Under the pieces are notes generated by a model, which did not search any database, was not told the origin of the DNA, and saw only the letters and a list, made by a program, of their open reading frames with translations. Made by a program: the position numbers and the translations under genes. Below are positions 12,157 through 22,386 of a stretch of DNA of 64,000 nt, one piece after another. Source of the stretch: Calycina herbarum (Eukaryota; Ascomycota; Leotiomycetes; Helotiales; Pezizellaceae); assembly GCA_001414485.1 (NCBI GenBank), contig LLEY01000052.1, forward strand, positions 186,001-250,000, read 5' to 3'. The stretch's first letter is position 1. Every line of letters begins with the position of its first letter.

Positions 12157-12972
12157 GACTCTGCGAATTCGGAGGGTCGAAGTCTGACCACACCGGGCGT
12201 CGTTTTGAGGGTCTTGATGATGGTGTGATCGAGGAAGGGTGGAGAAGTTCAGGTGACGTCGCGTGCAGGCGCGTAACTCGTTGACGAGGAAGGGTCGTTG
12301 AGGCAGCGAGTACCCACAACCCAGCAAAGGCAATGAACGAGCTTGTAAATCCTCTTTTCTTCAGATATCATTCTCCGAGAAAAACTGAAAGAATTTCGGT
12401 CGGTTGTTCTAACTGTTCTTAGAGAATTATTATAATTGTTCAAGACTTTTCACACAATAAATTACAAAGGCACGTACGGCATCGCAGGTAGGTTTTTACT
12501 TGGTGCTGCATCAAATCCAACCCCCCCCCCCCCCCCCCTTCGTCAAAAATTCGACCTCATACGTGTCAAAGACGGGCGAGAATCAGAATGAGGTGATTGT
12601 AATTTGATTCGCGTCAATACGTCTACTAGTTTTTCTTTCCCTTCTTTCCGTTTCTTTCCCTAGAATGTGTCTTCCTTATATCCTCGTTTTCCACTCCCGC
12701 CTTCACTTGTACGAATCTTTTTGACCTCGTCTTTCTCCCTATCGCTTCCAACCCCCTCCCTTCCCATCAACCTGTCAATCAGCAAACATATACTAACGTC
12801 AACTTCAATAAATTAGCCTGTAATTCTTACCTTTTTCTTTATTGAAATGAACACCCACCGAGCATGACGAATGGCACAGCAGCAAAGGCCAATGCTATAC
12901 ACGATATTAAACTCCAGAATCCCTCCTTAGGCGGCTCTGCTCCCAGCATATTCTATCCCCCGCCAGATTTTT
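12157..12972. other. intergenic with C18-type homopolymer and a possible membrane-span remnant
   Basis: A pure C tract of about 18 bases lies near 12521-12538. On the minus strand, about 12950-12850 encodes MLGAEPPKEGFWSLISCIAL and continues hydrophobic before a stop; this could be a leftover membrane exon of the small family next door, or chance. No intact gene was seen. Confidence 0.35.
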
Positions 12973-13374
12973 TCATCTTCTCACCGCAACCTGCACCCTT
13001 GTACTCGTTCTCACTTGAACCTCCTCAATTTTCGCATCCTCCCCACAACATAATATCTTAAAACAATACCTTACTACTCTTAAAATCAGTACGTATTCAA
13101 GGCCTCCTCCATGAAATGAAATGAAAACTTATGAGCACTAACAACACACACAATCACAATCACCCCAAAGAAAAAAGTCAATACATTATTCACCTCTGTG
13201 TCTTTGACCTCTGTAGAGTGTTTCTTGTGTAATAGGGAGTACGTATGAAGTGGAGGGGCTTTCTGTCCATGAAATTGTTCTCGTACAGTTGAGTAGGAAA
13301 TTCGTTGCTTCTGGCAAAAATGGGAGTTGTGGTGTGCAATTAACTACCGATGTTGAGGTAGTGATTGGTGCCAT
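12973..13374 (-). pseudogene. small single-pass membrane protein family, copy 1 (frameshifted)
   Basis: The copy starts MAPITTSTSVVNCTPQLPFL and continues EATNFLLNCT, the family signature with two Cys-containing sequons. After about codon 46 the frame must move by one base (near TACTCCCTATTAC) to reach KDTEVNNVLTFFFGVIVIVC, a membrane span. Directly after the span a phase-1 donor (GTT GTT A/GTGCTC) and an acceptor (TTTTAAGAGTAG) would give a short charged tail, EDAKIEEVQVRTSTRVQVAV, ending at 12973. As in the other copies, the intron lies right behind the span. The single shift makes this a probable pseudogene. The leader just before the ATG has CCAAAAGCACCT, shared with copies 5 and 6. Confidence 0.55.
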
Positions 13375-13821
13375 GGTGTTAGGTGCTTTTGGATAAATTG
13401 AACAGAGCTCTTCTGGGTTAGAATTGAATGAATGAGGAAGGTTTATTGGAAACTTTGTGTAGGTGGCTTGAGGTTTTAATCTTTGGAAGGTCGAGGTGTT
13501 ATCCAGCTAGAATGGTGCTAAGTTCTCAGTCTTCACTTAGTTAAGTTGCGATCTTGGAGTAGTGGGAATATGACGACGTCACTATTATATTCCTTTTGGA
13601 TTTCACGGTAGGATGCTTCGAATCTTAATTGCAAGACCTTAATTCATCCCGAAGTCAAGGTATATTCTGGCGTCATAGCTCTCGCTTAAATTAAAGGGGA
13701 GAAAGTGGGATAAAATACCCAAACCCAAAACATCCATGTTAGTCGCATGAAATGAGAGTGCACACGATCCCTCTGTTTCTCATTTGACACCCCAGTTAAC
13801 AATTCTCCTCAGTATTCATAC
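13375..13821. other. intergenic between copies 1 and 2
   Basis: Upstream region of copy 1 and downstream region of copy 2. I see no further gene. Confidence 0.4.
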
Positions 13822-14151
13822 CTATGAGGGTTTTCCCCCTCCCTCCTCTTCCCATTCCTCTTTATCTCCAGGAGGACAAACATGAATGCCTATTCCCAAA
13901 ACCAGTATGGTCCTTCTCATCTCTATAAACTGGCACTTACCGATAGCCACAATAGGAGCAATTATAAACATTCCGCCAAATATATAGAAGAGTATTGTCC
14001 AATCAAATTCATGCGGGGGTGTTGAACGCCATCCATCTGGAGATGAAGCAGTGCAGTTCAGGAAACTTGCTGTTCCTTGTAAGGAGGAAACTTGTGAGGC
14101 GCAGTTGAAAATAGAGGTTGAATTCCAGAGACGAATGATTGTTGGTGCCAT
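13822..14151 (-). CDS. small single-pass membrane protein family, copy 2 (intact)
   Basis: Two exons, 14151-13941 and 13889-13822, give 92 aa; the 51-nt intron (GTAAGT..TAG) is a multiple of three, so the unspliced frame is also open. The start MAPTIIRLWNSTSIFNCASQ carries an NST sequon and the first Cys, and the motif ends with FLNCT, a second Cys and sequon. One membrane span follows (about residues 51-70, WTILFYIFGGMFIIAPIVAI), and the phase-1 intron falls immediately after it. The tail is short and acidic (GIHVCPPGDKEEWEEEGG). No cleavable signal peptide is seen; the layout suggests the N-terminus faces the lumen or outside and the tail faces the cytosol. Function unknown. Confidence 0.7.
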   Translation of the reverse strand: MAPTIIRLWNSTSIFNCASQVSSLQGTASFLNCTASSPDGWRSTPPHEFDWTILFYIFGGMFIIAPIVAIGKCQFIEMRRTILVLGIGIHVCPPGDKEEWEEEGGGKPS

Positions 14152-14531
14152 GGTAGAAGATTTAAATTTTTGGTCCAGGTGAGTGTGAGGAGGTCGTTTT
14201 TTGTGGAATCATATGTAGTAACTCTTAATTTTTCCAAATCGATGCGTATCTAGTATTGTGTCAGCTTAAGCACTAACTTAATCTCACTTGGTAGTTGGTA
14301 AACTAGAATAATGGAATTTATGCCGACGCTTGTTATAAATAAACGAATTTTAATTTAGGTAAATATTACTAAAATATTCTACAAGGTTGGAACAATAAGT
14401 ACAACCCCCACAACTCTATGAATCCACACTGTCAGAAGTGCCGAGCCGCATGGTGTCTAATTACAAATTAAGTCTCCTCTCTTCTGACACCCCAAAATCC
14501 ACACTCTCTCTCTACTTTCCACCTATTCTAT
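14152..14531. other. intergenic between copies 2 and 3
   Basis: Promoter side of copy 2 with AT-rich sequence. I see no gene. Confidence 0.4.
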
Positions 14532-14888
14532 TTAAATCTCTCTTCTCTCCATATATACCCTTTCCATCTCTTCCCTCCAGAACCTGTCATCCCCCTCCCT
14601 CTCCTTCTCTCCGAAATGCCTGGCACCTACACAAAAATTGGAATCTATTTCTTCAGAAGAATTAAAACACATACTTGTTTAATTTTTAAAATAAGCACAA
14701 ATACGATAGGTAATGCGATTATCAAGGTTAAGAACAAAGCATCTTCTGGCTCGGTAGGTAGTAGTGTAACAGATGGGAGAGTACAATTTAGGTGGATGGT
14801 GTTTGTTTTTTGGAAGAGAGTTATACAGTTAGAAAGTCTGTGAAGGATCGTCGAATTTAGAAGGCGAATGGAGTTAAAAAGGTGCCAT
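14532..14888 (-). pseudogene. small single-pass membrane protein family, copy 3 (one-base shift in a T run)
   Basis: ATG at 14888 reads MAPF and then TAA in a T5 run (plus-strand A run 14876-14880). One T fewer gives FNSIRLLNSTILHRLSNCIT and then HLNCT, the same signature as the other copies, followed by a span (ALFLTLIIALPIVFVLILKI). A phase-1 splice after the span (donor GTGTTT at 14670, acceptor GTGTAG ending at 14627) yields the tail ARHFGEKEREGDDRFWREEM with ERVYMERREI, ending at 14532; a GTATGT donor at 14673 is an alternative. The tail shares FWREEMER with MWTEELER of copy 4. The defect lies in a homopolymer and could be a sequencing error. Confidence 0.55.
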
Positions 14889-15100
14889 TACGAGTACTGT
14901 CGTAGGATCCTTTATTAATTGTTTTGGTAGTATGTTGTGATTTCAAGAAGAAGAAAAACCAAGAGGAGAGTTACCGACACGTATCAAGTGTTCGCGTGAT
15001 TTAGTGCTAGTTGGTAGGTAGCTATGAGATCACAATTCTACACAACACCAAAAGAAAGATGTTACCAATTTCTCTCTTACTAGTCTAGATCACTCACTAC

Positions 15101-15575
15101 CTACCTCGCAGACCTCTCTCTCATAACGGTTTTCAACATCCTCTCCTGCTCCTCTTCCGCTATTTTTCTATTCCCCTCTCTCTGTTCCCTTTCCAACTCC
15201 TCAGTCCACATCCTTTCCTCTTCCTTCCTTACTACATTTGCCTCCTTCTCATTTCCTCCATCTCCAACTCTATGTTTTTGAAATAAATGCCATCTGTGCT
15301 CTAAATCAGTACTGCCTCGGTGCCGTTTGTTGAGATACAAACACACGCCCTAGTAAAATAGATGTAATCACAACGGGTCCTCCGATAATCAGGAATACTT
15401 CCCAGGCGCTTAGTTTTCGTTCATCTGCATCTGGCGGTTGTGTATCAGGTTCAAAGTCAGGCGACAAGGTGCAGTTTAGGAGGACTGTGCCGGCTTCTTG
15501 TACGGAGGAGAGTATTATATAGTTGGAGAGTCCTTGGAGAGAAGTTGAGTTCAGGATGGCGGTTATGGGCGACAT
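15101..15575 (-). CDS. small single-pass membrane protein family, copy 4 (intact)
   Basis: Two exons, 15575-15347 and 15300-15101, give 142 aa. The start MSPITAILNSTSLQGLSNYI keeps the NST sequon, but the first Cys of the family is Tyr here; VLLNCT with the second Cys is kept. The span is about residues 58-76 (AWEVFLIIGGPVVITSILLG). The 46-nt intron (GTGTGT..TTTAG with a TACTGAT branch site) is phase 1 and sits right after the span. The second exon encodes a long charged, probably helical tail (KEEERMWTEELEREQREGNR and on to VMRERSAR). This is the longest tail of the family and looks like a coiled coil. An upstream in-frame extension to 15689 exists, but MSP matches the start of the paralogs. 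Confidence 0.7.
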
Positions 15576-16595
15576 TGTATGTAGTATCGGGAAATATTTA
15601 ATTCCTGTCCAACCAACTGGAATAAAATCAAAAGTGAATTCCCCGGGAGTCGAGACATGACAAGTTTTGTTTTGACGCCAAGATTTCACGCTCTTCGTAG
15701 TACTAGATAGTGGTTTTCACACTAACTTACATTCGCGTAATTCGTGAGGTCATTTGTATACGAGAACTCGCGGGGCAGCAAATACCTATAGATACTTCTA
15801 AACTTGTCACTCTCGTTGTTCCACCTTGCCTGGAGAAATCAAGTAATTATCCTAAAAACTTAGAACATTTTTAAAGATTAACCTAGATATTTGGAACAAT
15901 TAACTTTATCATACTAAATCATCTAGGTTCATTGAAGATCGAGCGGTATTTACTGCCGCCTTTTTTTATCACCTATAAGAAGTGCTAATATGTTAGAAGC
16001 CAAGTATTCGTAGACTATTCATAAAAATAGACAAGGTCTCTAATTTTCCTCTCAATCCTTCTTTATCCATTTCTATTCCTATAGTCACTTTTATCTCTTC
16101 TCTAACTCTTGTTTTAGATAACGCTCTTCGAACCTAAGACCTGCGGAAAAGTATTATCAGTTAAGTTCTTTTCTGAATTAACTAGAACGATTGTTTTAAT
16201 AAGAATATAATATATACCTTCGAGCTTAGTCTAGCCTTTCTATTTATAAACCTCTCTCTCTCTCTATTCTATATAAACCCTTACCTACTCCTTCACACCT
16301 ACTCTATCTCTTACCTTCTACTTCTACCTCCAATCCCCAACCGTCCAAGCCTTTCTCTCTTTCCTCTCCTTATTTCTCACTTCCCTCTCCTTCCTCTTTC
16401 TCACCACCTCTCCATTATTCTCCTCCGTATCCCTACGCTTAACATAGACTATTATTTAAATATTCCAAGAATTCGTATCGTCTCCTACTACTCTATCAAT
16501 CTATTAATCTACTACTTCATCAATCCATCAATCCATCAATCCATCAATCTATCAATCCCTCAATCCATTCTAGTAATTGTTCCTAGTCTTCGTAT
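15576..16595. other. intergenic with repeat fragment and microsatellites
   Basis: Holds a fragment of a dispersed element (15944-15970, TATTTACTGCCGCC followed by T7), CT-rich and (TC)n tracts around 16250-16400, and an ATCAATCC microsatellite at about 16510-16565. The microsatellite lies where the tail exon of copy 5 would be. Confidence 0.5.
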
Positions 16596-16838
16596 TCATA
16601 TAAGAAGTATCTTACGAGCAAGGAACATAAGAATAAACAGTGATATCAAAACCGCAAACGTAATGAAAGTCCATATATATTCCGTAGCATAGTTTTTTTT
16701 TTGCGGACCGTTGCGTGGTTGTTGTAGATGATGAGAGTGATGATGCGTAGGCAGAGGATGTCGTGCTTTCCTGTAATGAGATTTGAGGTAGACAATTAAG
16801 AGAGAGCTTGAATTCTCTAGGGAGGTGAGAGGCGCCAT
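16596..16838 (-). CDS. small single-pass membrane protein family, copy 5 (two compensating shifts)
   Basis: The start MAPLTSLENSSSLL matches the family and the end encodes a span (TEYIWTFITFAVLISLFILM), so the present frame is open. In between it reads IVYLKSHYRKARHPLPTHHH, unlike any paralog. Reading the same bases one frame over gives LNCLPQISLQEST, nearly identical to LSCVPQISFQEST of copy 6, so two indels (near the Leu codons at about 16800 and in the A9 run at about 16690) have shifted and then restored the frame. A phase-1 donor (C/GTAAGA at 16615) lies right after the span as in the other copies, but the tail exon has degraded into an ATTGATGG microsatellite. Expression of a useful product is doubtful. 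Confidence 0.5.
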   Translation of the reverse strand: MAPLTSLENSSSLLIVYLKSHYRKARHPLPTHHHSHHLQQPRNGPQKKNYATEYIWTFITFAVLISLFILMFLARKILLI

Positions 16839-17640
16839 TGTACGAAAAGGTGCTTTTTGGTAGTATGTATTATCTAAGACTACATTGTTGATTCTTGACA
16901 TAACTCATATATGAAAATTATGTTTCAAGTCTAAACAGTAAGGTAAGGATTGATGTAGTACTAGCTAGATATCTGTGAGGTAATCTTAAAAACATAAAAG
17001 TAAATAGCACACGCACAGTGGGAAATTCGAAAGCATTCGGGATATATTCGAACTGTAAACTATTTGTTTATACTCTATAGTAAGAACTATGCTATTTAAC
17101 CTCAAGTAAATAGGACCATGTAATGATTCATTGGGAAAAGATAGAAACACGTGATAAATAGCACCACGTGATCAACTCCCCTTCAGAAGTTCAAAAACGA
17201 GCTCCGAGGAAAAAGAAAACTGAATCAATTTACCCAGAACTTTTGTAATCAACGCGAAGAAAGAGAAAAGACTTGTAAGCACGCGTTACCAGTCTCGTAA
17301 CGTCGTGTGCATCTCCATGCAGCCTAAGCCTCTTTTCAAATCTCGATCCAGCCAACCAGAGCCCAGGAAGGGACGCCTGCTTAGAAATGCGCAAGAAAGC
17401 AATGCAGGACTGCTGCACCTTTCACGCACGCGGCTTCGAGGACAAGGGTCTTGTATTCGTTCCTGACGCTGTGAGTCACAATGGAGAGAGAGACTCGTTT
17501 GAGAAAAGAAGGGGAGATGGCGGGGTATTGGCGTAGATTGAAGGTGCGAGGAGAGGAATGTTGGTGAAGCTGCAACTTGTAAGAAAAAGAAAAGAGGCTC
17601 AGATGGGGAGGAACAAGAAGTGACAAACGATAGAGTATGG
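16839..17640. other. intergenic, no clear gene
   Basis: AT-rich DNA upstream of copy 5. Minus-strand frames between 17230 and 17640 are open, but start on non-ATG codons and show no recognised motif. Confidence 0.35.
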
Positions 17641-17702
17641 TGCTCTTTTTTTTTTTTGTTGACCGAGTTTCCGGATGCGATGGATTATCGTTGCACCAAT
17701 AT
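17640..17702 (-). repeat. short dispersed repeat with A-rich end, copy 1
   Basis: On the minus strand the sequence GTGCAACGATAATCCATCG is followed by TCCGGAAAC and an A run. The same 19 bases, followed again by TCCGGAAA and an A-rich end, recur at 56990-57047. Both lie in open minus-strand frames that read CNDNPS-x-PE, so they could also be related coding fragments. Confidence 0.45.
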
Positions 17703-19269
17703 GGGCCTGCATGGATCAGCAGATGGGTTTTGTGGAAGCAAAGGGCGTAAATGTCAACAAATCCCACCTTTACATTTTTCGGCGAGAGGGATCTGGGGTG
17801 AAGGGGAATCAAATCGGCGGGCTGGAAAGAGATCCGGTCAGCAATAACGGCCAGTGCTACTGCACCGACGGAGAGGATTGAAATGAAGTACACGGCATGC
17901 TGGAAAGGGAAAAAAGAAGTGGTTTGGCGGTGCTGCTTGACGGTTCGCAGTAGCTGTACCAGTACCCTTGAAAATACGAGAAGGAAGGCGATGCTGTTTT
18001 AAGTCCAGGCTGGTGCTGGCCGGTGGAAAGTGTTTGAAGTTGGTGGGGGGATCTGAGAGATCTGAGAGATCTGGTGGGGAGGTCTTGCAGAACAACGCTC
18101 TGTAAATGTTGGCACCACCCGTCAGGTGCAATGTGTTTGTTTTCATTGTCTGAAGGTCCTGGAAATGAAACCAAACTTTGGCCAATGTTTCGAAATCGTC
18201 AAGGCCGCGTTGAATGAGGTTGCCTGTTCCTGAAAGATCCAACATACGTAGACCATTGTCTAGGTATCAAGATATCAGTATCAAAAAGTGCCATTCCAGT
18301 GCCAGAAACGACGCGGCCTTTACGGAATTTCATCCTTCAGGCGGCACCATAGCCTAAATTTGGGACGGCGAGGCGGCCACAAGGCGGGTTTGAGGCTGGA
18401 GCTTATCGGCCACTGGATCAAGAGGCCGTGCGATGTGCGAGTTCAGGGTTTATACGGGGTTTAGGGCTTGGTCCGGTGTAGGTACTAGGTAGTCGGAGTA
18501 AAGGTCGGAGTTCGTGCAACCCTTCTTGGGAGAGACTCGGTTGCGCTGAAAATGGAATTAATAATCTCGACGTCAAGACTGAGATGGAATTGGTGAATGA
18601 GGGAAAAGTTGGGAGGAGTGGCTTTTATCATGACCGAAGGGCAATTGTGTAGTACTAACAGAGTGGAAACGAGAAAATGACCATAGTCGTTGGCCCTGTG
18701 TGGAAGAAAGAGCGAGGGCACTTTGGCACTTGGAGGCTCAGAGATTTCGGCCAGCTCAAAAGGGACTAGCCTGTGAGTCACCTTTTGTGCTTGGGCAAGA
18801 CAACCCGCCGTGCTGACGCTGGAGCGAGGATGCGTAGGGCGGCATCAAATTTTGGATGCACAGCGGCCGCACATGGTTTTCCTCTGAGGAACTGGTTTGA
18901 GGAAAGAGCAATGAACAGCAAACATAGGGGGTTCATGATGCGCATTTGACGACTCGATAGGAAGGAGCGGGAGAGTAGATAGTGTCATCGCACAAAAACA
19001 CCTAGATAGCAGTTTCTGTAGAGTTAGAGGCAGAAGACAACACCAAAGATCTCCATCTCCATCTCCATCTCCATCTCCATTCCCATCCCCATCCCATCGC
19101 ACCCAAAAATCAAATTACTGGCATCTCCACTTACTCCTCCTGCTAGCCCAGCGCCTCCTGCTAGCCCAGCCATCCCAGACTAAGCTGAGACCAAGCAGGG
19201 CGGGCCTACCAGCATCCATCATCGCACTTGCACAACTCGCACTCGCGGGCAGCGTCTTGCCGCTTTACC
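17703..19269. other. intergenic upstream of cpc-1
   Basis: Several open minus-strand frames cross 17703-18245 (one begins at ATG 18245), but none forms a convincing gene model. A CCATCT microsatellite lies at about 19047-19090, and a short direct duplication (CTCCTGCTAGCCCAGC) at about 19136-19170. The region probably holds the promoter and leader of the bZIP gene. Confidence 0.4.
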
Positions 19270-19425
19270 ATGCTCCGCCCTCTCGCTTCAGCGGCACACC
19301 AAGGCTGCTGGAGGTCAAAAAGATCTCCTGCCCCAGGTTTCTTCTTTTCCTCTTTCTTGCTCATCCATCTGACTCAACCACCACAACACAATACAACCAC
19401 GAACATCACGCCCACGATGTTCTAA
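19270..19425 (+). promoter_or_regulatory. upstream open reading frame in the cpc-1 leader
   Basis: ATG at 19270 opens a 51-codon frame that ends ATG TTC TAA at 19425, some 200 bases before the likely main start. Leader uORFs control translation of GCN4, cpc-1 and cpcA in other fungi through amino-acid starvation, so the same control is likely here. The uORF itself is seen; its regulatory role is inferred. Confidence 0.5.
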
Positions 19426-19639
19426 ATCACCAGTCTCCCCCGACTTTGACACCGCCCGTCATCATTCCGTCCCACTTCAAAACAGTCAACCACTCCCCTC
19501 AACCACCCCCCTCCCCTTCTCTTCCTCTTTTGGAAGATTTGACCTTTGGAACCGCTCTGCGTTTTCCCTACCACTCCCCCCCAACCGCCAACATACATCC
19601 CCAAGAGTCGCAACTCTTCACCACGGATTCCCCCTCAAC

Positions 19640-20834
19640 ATGGCTTCCCTCCAGTTCATCGAGCCTGCCGGCACAACCTACACCTCATCACCCCTCCGCT
19701 CAAGATCAGGACTTTGTTCTGTTCGAGACTCCGTCTGCTCGCAGTACCCCTAGTCTGTCCCATCAGCACGCCCTCACAGGCCAAAATCGTCGTCACTCTG
19801 CCCATTTAGCATCCTCGCTGCTGCAAAATCAGAGAGTCGCAGCGATCATCCAAGCAACAGGACATACCATCTCTACTTCGAATCTCACAAATCGGTTTTC
19901 TCCCGCGCAGAACCACCAATTCTACGCGTCTTCAGCGCCCAACTCTTCCGCCTCTCTGAACCAGAACCAGCAACGCCAGACTCGACCTCCAGTCCCGCTG
20001 TTCTCGCAATCAACTGGCAACATCCCGCAAACTCCAAACATGGCTATGCAAGGTATTTATTCTTCCCCTCCCGTTTCTGCGAACTTCCGTGACTCACAAT
20101 CACAACCAGACATGGATCTCTTTGACGAATTCACCGCCTTCGAGGGTGGGGCTTCGACGCAGGCTCATAACTACAACTCGGCTTACTCTTCGCCCGCCGT
20201 GCCAACGATCTACGATCCAACAATGAACCTGTCATCCTCGAGCTCCACCAACATGGGTACCGTCTCACCTCAAGATCTCCTCGTTCGCGATTCCTTCGCC
20301 TCTGCACCGAACTCCACTGCATTCACAAACTTGACCTCTCCTTCGACCTACAACGAGTCTCCCGACTACAACGAAAGCTTCGAGGTTTCCCCATTCGTCG
20401 GAAACCAAGATGTCGACCGCTCTCTTGCAGGCGACCCATGGTACCCTCTCTTCCCCCAGGATGAGCAAGATCCTCAACCAAAGGTACCTGAATCACCACT
20501 TCTGCCAGAGGAGGAACTTCAAGTCTCGGAGCACCTACGATCGAACTCTGCTGGGCGCCGCAGATCGGGCACTGGGGCTTCCCCAGTTGGTTCGCACGCC
20601 GCCATCGCTGGTATCAACGCACGCAAGCGGGACAAGCCTCTACCTCCCATCGTCGTCGACGATCCAAACGACACCGTCGCCATGAAGCGAGCGCGCAACA
20701 CTCTTGCAGCTCGTAAGTCTCGTCAGCGGAAGATGCAGAAAATGGAGGAACTTGAGGACCAAATCGCAAAATTGGAAGCGGAGCGTGATCATTGGAAGAA
20801 CATTGCTTTGCGTCGGGGTGGACAAACAGGCTGA
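19640..20834 (+). CDS. cpc-1: bZIP activator of amino-acid biosynthesis (CPC1/GCN4 type)
   Basis: The C-terminus is a typical GCN4-class bZIP: basic region MKRARNTLAARKSRQRKMQK followed by a leucine zipper MEELEDQIAKLEAERDHWKN. Upstream lie QDQDFVLFETP, NQRVAAIIQATGH and MDLFDEFTAF, which look like the acidic and hydrophobic activation segments of CPC1 proteins. It should act in the nucleus as a dimer on amino-acid biosynthetic genes. The start is a problem. The main frame is open from 19257 but has no ATG before 20041. ATG 19640 (MASLQFIEPAGTTYTSS) runs straight into this frame only if one C of the C4 run at 19691-19694 is skipped. A likely in-frame 57-nt intron, 20053-20109 (GTATTT..CAG), would join MAMQ to DMDLFDEF. 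The frame change may be a sequence error. Confidence 0.8.
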
Positions 20835-22386
20835 ATCATTCTTCATAGCCGCCGGCAACATCTCATGGATTGGGGGGAGGAATTTGAGATTCTTTCACCT
20901 TAGGAGGCTATAGTAGCAGCTGCACGCAATGGGGCTCAGCAAGGACGCTATTGACCGAGGAATTTCTTCAAAAGTTTTATTTCCTTTCTGTTTCTTTTCT
21001 TTGCACCCAGTCACAATACTTTGGGCGGTGGATTTGAGAGCAAGTGGTTCGAGGCCTCCTCTGCCTTCATTCTTTTTTCAGCCTGGCTTACTTTTGAGTT
21101 TTTGGGCTCGTGTATTCTCCTTCCGGCTGGTGTTTTCCTAGGTTCCTTGGTCTTCTTGGTGTCTCCCCTCTGTATGGGATGGTGACCCAGATTACCCACT
21201 TCTGTTCTTCTTCGATAATTCAATAAATTGCAAACTTCGATGCTATTTTACATGAAACCCACTTTGAGTCCCTCTTGCCTTTGTGACACTTTGCTTGTGA
21301 AAAAGAACTGGAATATTAATGTGACTGTTAGGTTGATTGATGGAGTGACCTGGATTTCTTTTTCCTGTGGTGTCACTGTACAACTGGCTTTGAGAGGCAA
21401 GCAAGTATTGTGTTGCATCACGATTTCCACGTCAGTGAATTTGGGATGGGGTCTGGTGAATGGGTAGATGGTATTAATCACAGATTGTTTCTTCGCCCTC
21501 TGTGATTCCCATCACTTGTGGGGTGGGGTGGATGGCGGAGGGCTGTGATTCCCAAGGCGATTTTGGAGGTTGTCGTCGCTACCTACTCCGTACCTCATTG
21601 CCCCTCTCCCCCCTCCCCAACGGACCCACTATTTTTATCGTATCTTTTTTTTTCTTTCGTGGTAGTGCGGGGTTACTTACTTTACTTGCTGGCGTGGGGG
21701 TACCACGTACTTTTATGGGTGGTGGTGCGGGGTTACTTACTTTACTTGCTGGCGTGGGGGTACCACGTACTTTTTATAGGTGGAGGGGTGAGGGGTTAGG
21801 AAATGGCGAAGAGGGTTTTTGGGTTTTTGGATTTTGGATTTCGATTTTCGAGGGTTTGTGCGAGATGAGATGGCTTGAGTGAATGGGAAATTTTGAGATA
21901 ATTTAGGAGGATAAGTTGCGATTGTAGTTAGGGGTGTTTTGGAGGCGAGGTGGGGTTGAGTAAGGTTGGGTTGGGGATTTGCGGAGGTTGTGTGTGTGAT
22001 TTTTGAGAGTTGAGAGGGGAGTTCTCCTGTTTTTTTTTTGTTGTTAGAGGGGATAGTTGGCAAGTATGGAGGAGGGGGAGAGGTGGATGTGTTAGAGGTT
22101 GAGAGAGAGGGGGGTTGGTAGAGTTTCGTGAGTTGGAGAATAAGTCACCTGGGATTCTTGGAATATAATTTGTTCCTGTTTATTTAAGCGAGCAGCGGAA
22201 CACTACACTTCGGGATCAACTGGCATACAATTTCGAGATCGATTATCATGTACCCGGAAAGGAAGTGACGTGGGGACCCTTTACAGCTTGCGGGCTGCTA
22301 AGGTCAAGGACTTAGTACACACGTGAAGCCAGCAGCACAATAACATACAACTCCGCTTCGATTATCCAAGAGCACCTCCTCCCAAA
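20835..22386. repeat. intergenic with a perfect ~55-base tandem duplication
   Basis: Between 21662 and 21776 a segment containing GTGCGGGGTTACTTACTTTA and ending near GTACCACGTACTTTT is present twice, offset by 60 bases. The rest is the cpc-1 3' region and the promoter of copy 6. A run of CCAAGAGCACCT just before the next ATG is the leader motif shared with other copies. Confidence 0.6.

Noticed and set aside
12864..13061. 65-codon plus-strand frame with Pro/Phe-rich product
   Set aside because: Shadow of the tail region of family copy 1 on the other strand.
14438..14843. Two plus-strand frames
   Set aside because: Shadows of family copy 3 on the minus strand.
17381..17893. 170-codon minus-strand frame with a hydrophobic start
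   Set aside because: It starts on GTG and no ATG or splice model is convincing; only the short shared repeat in it is reported.
19257..19639. N-terminal extension of the bZIP frame
   Set aside because: Starts on TTG and is Pro/Ser-rich leader-like sequence; no ATG supports it.
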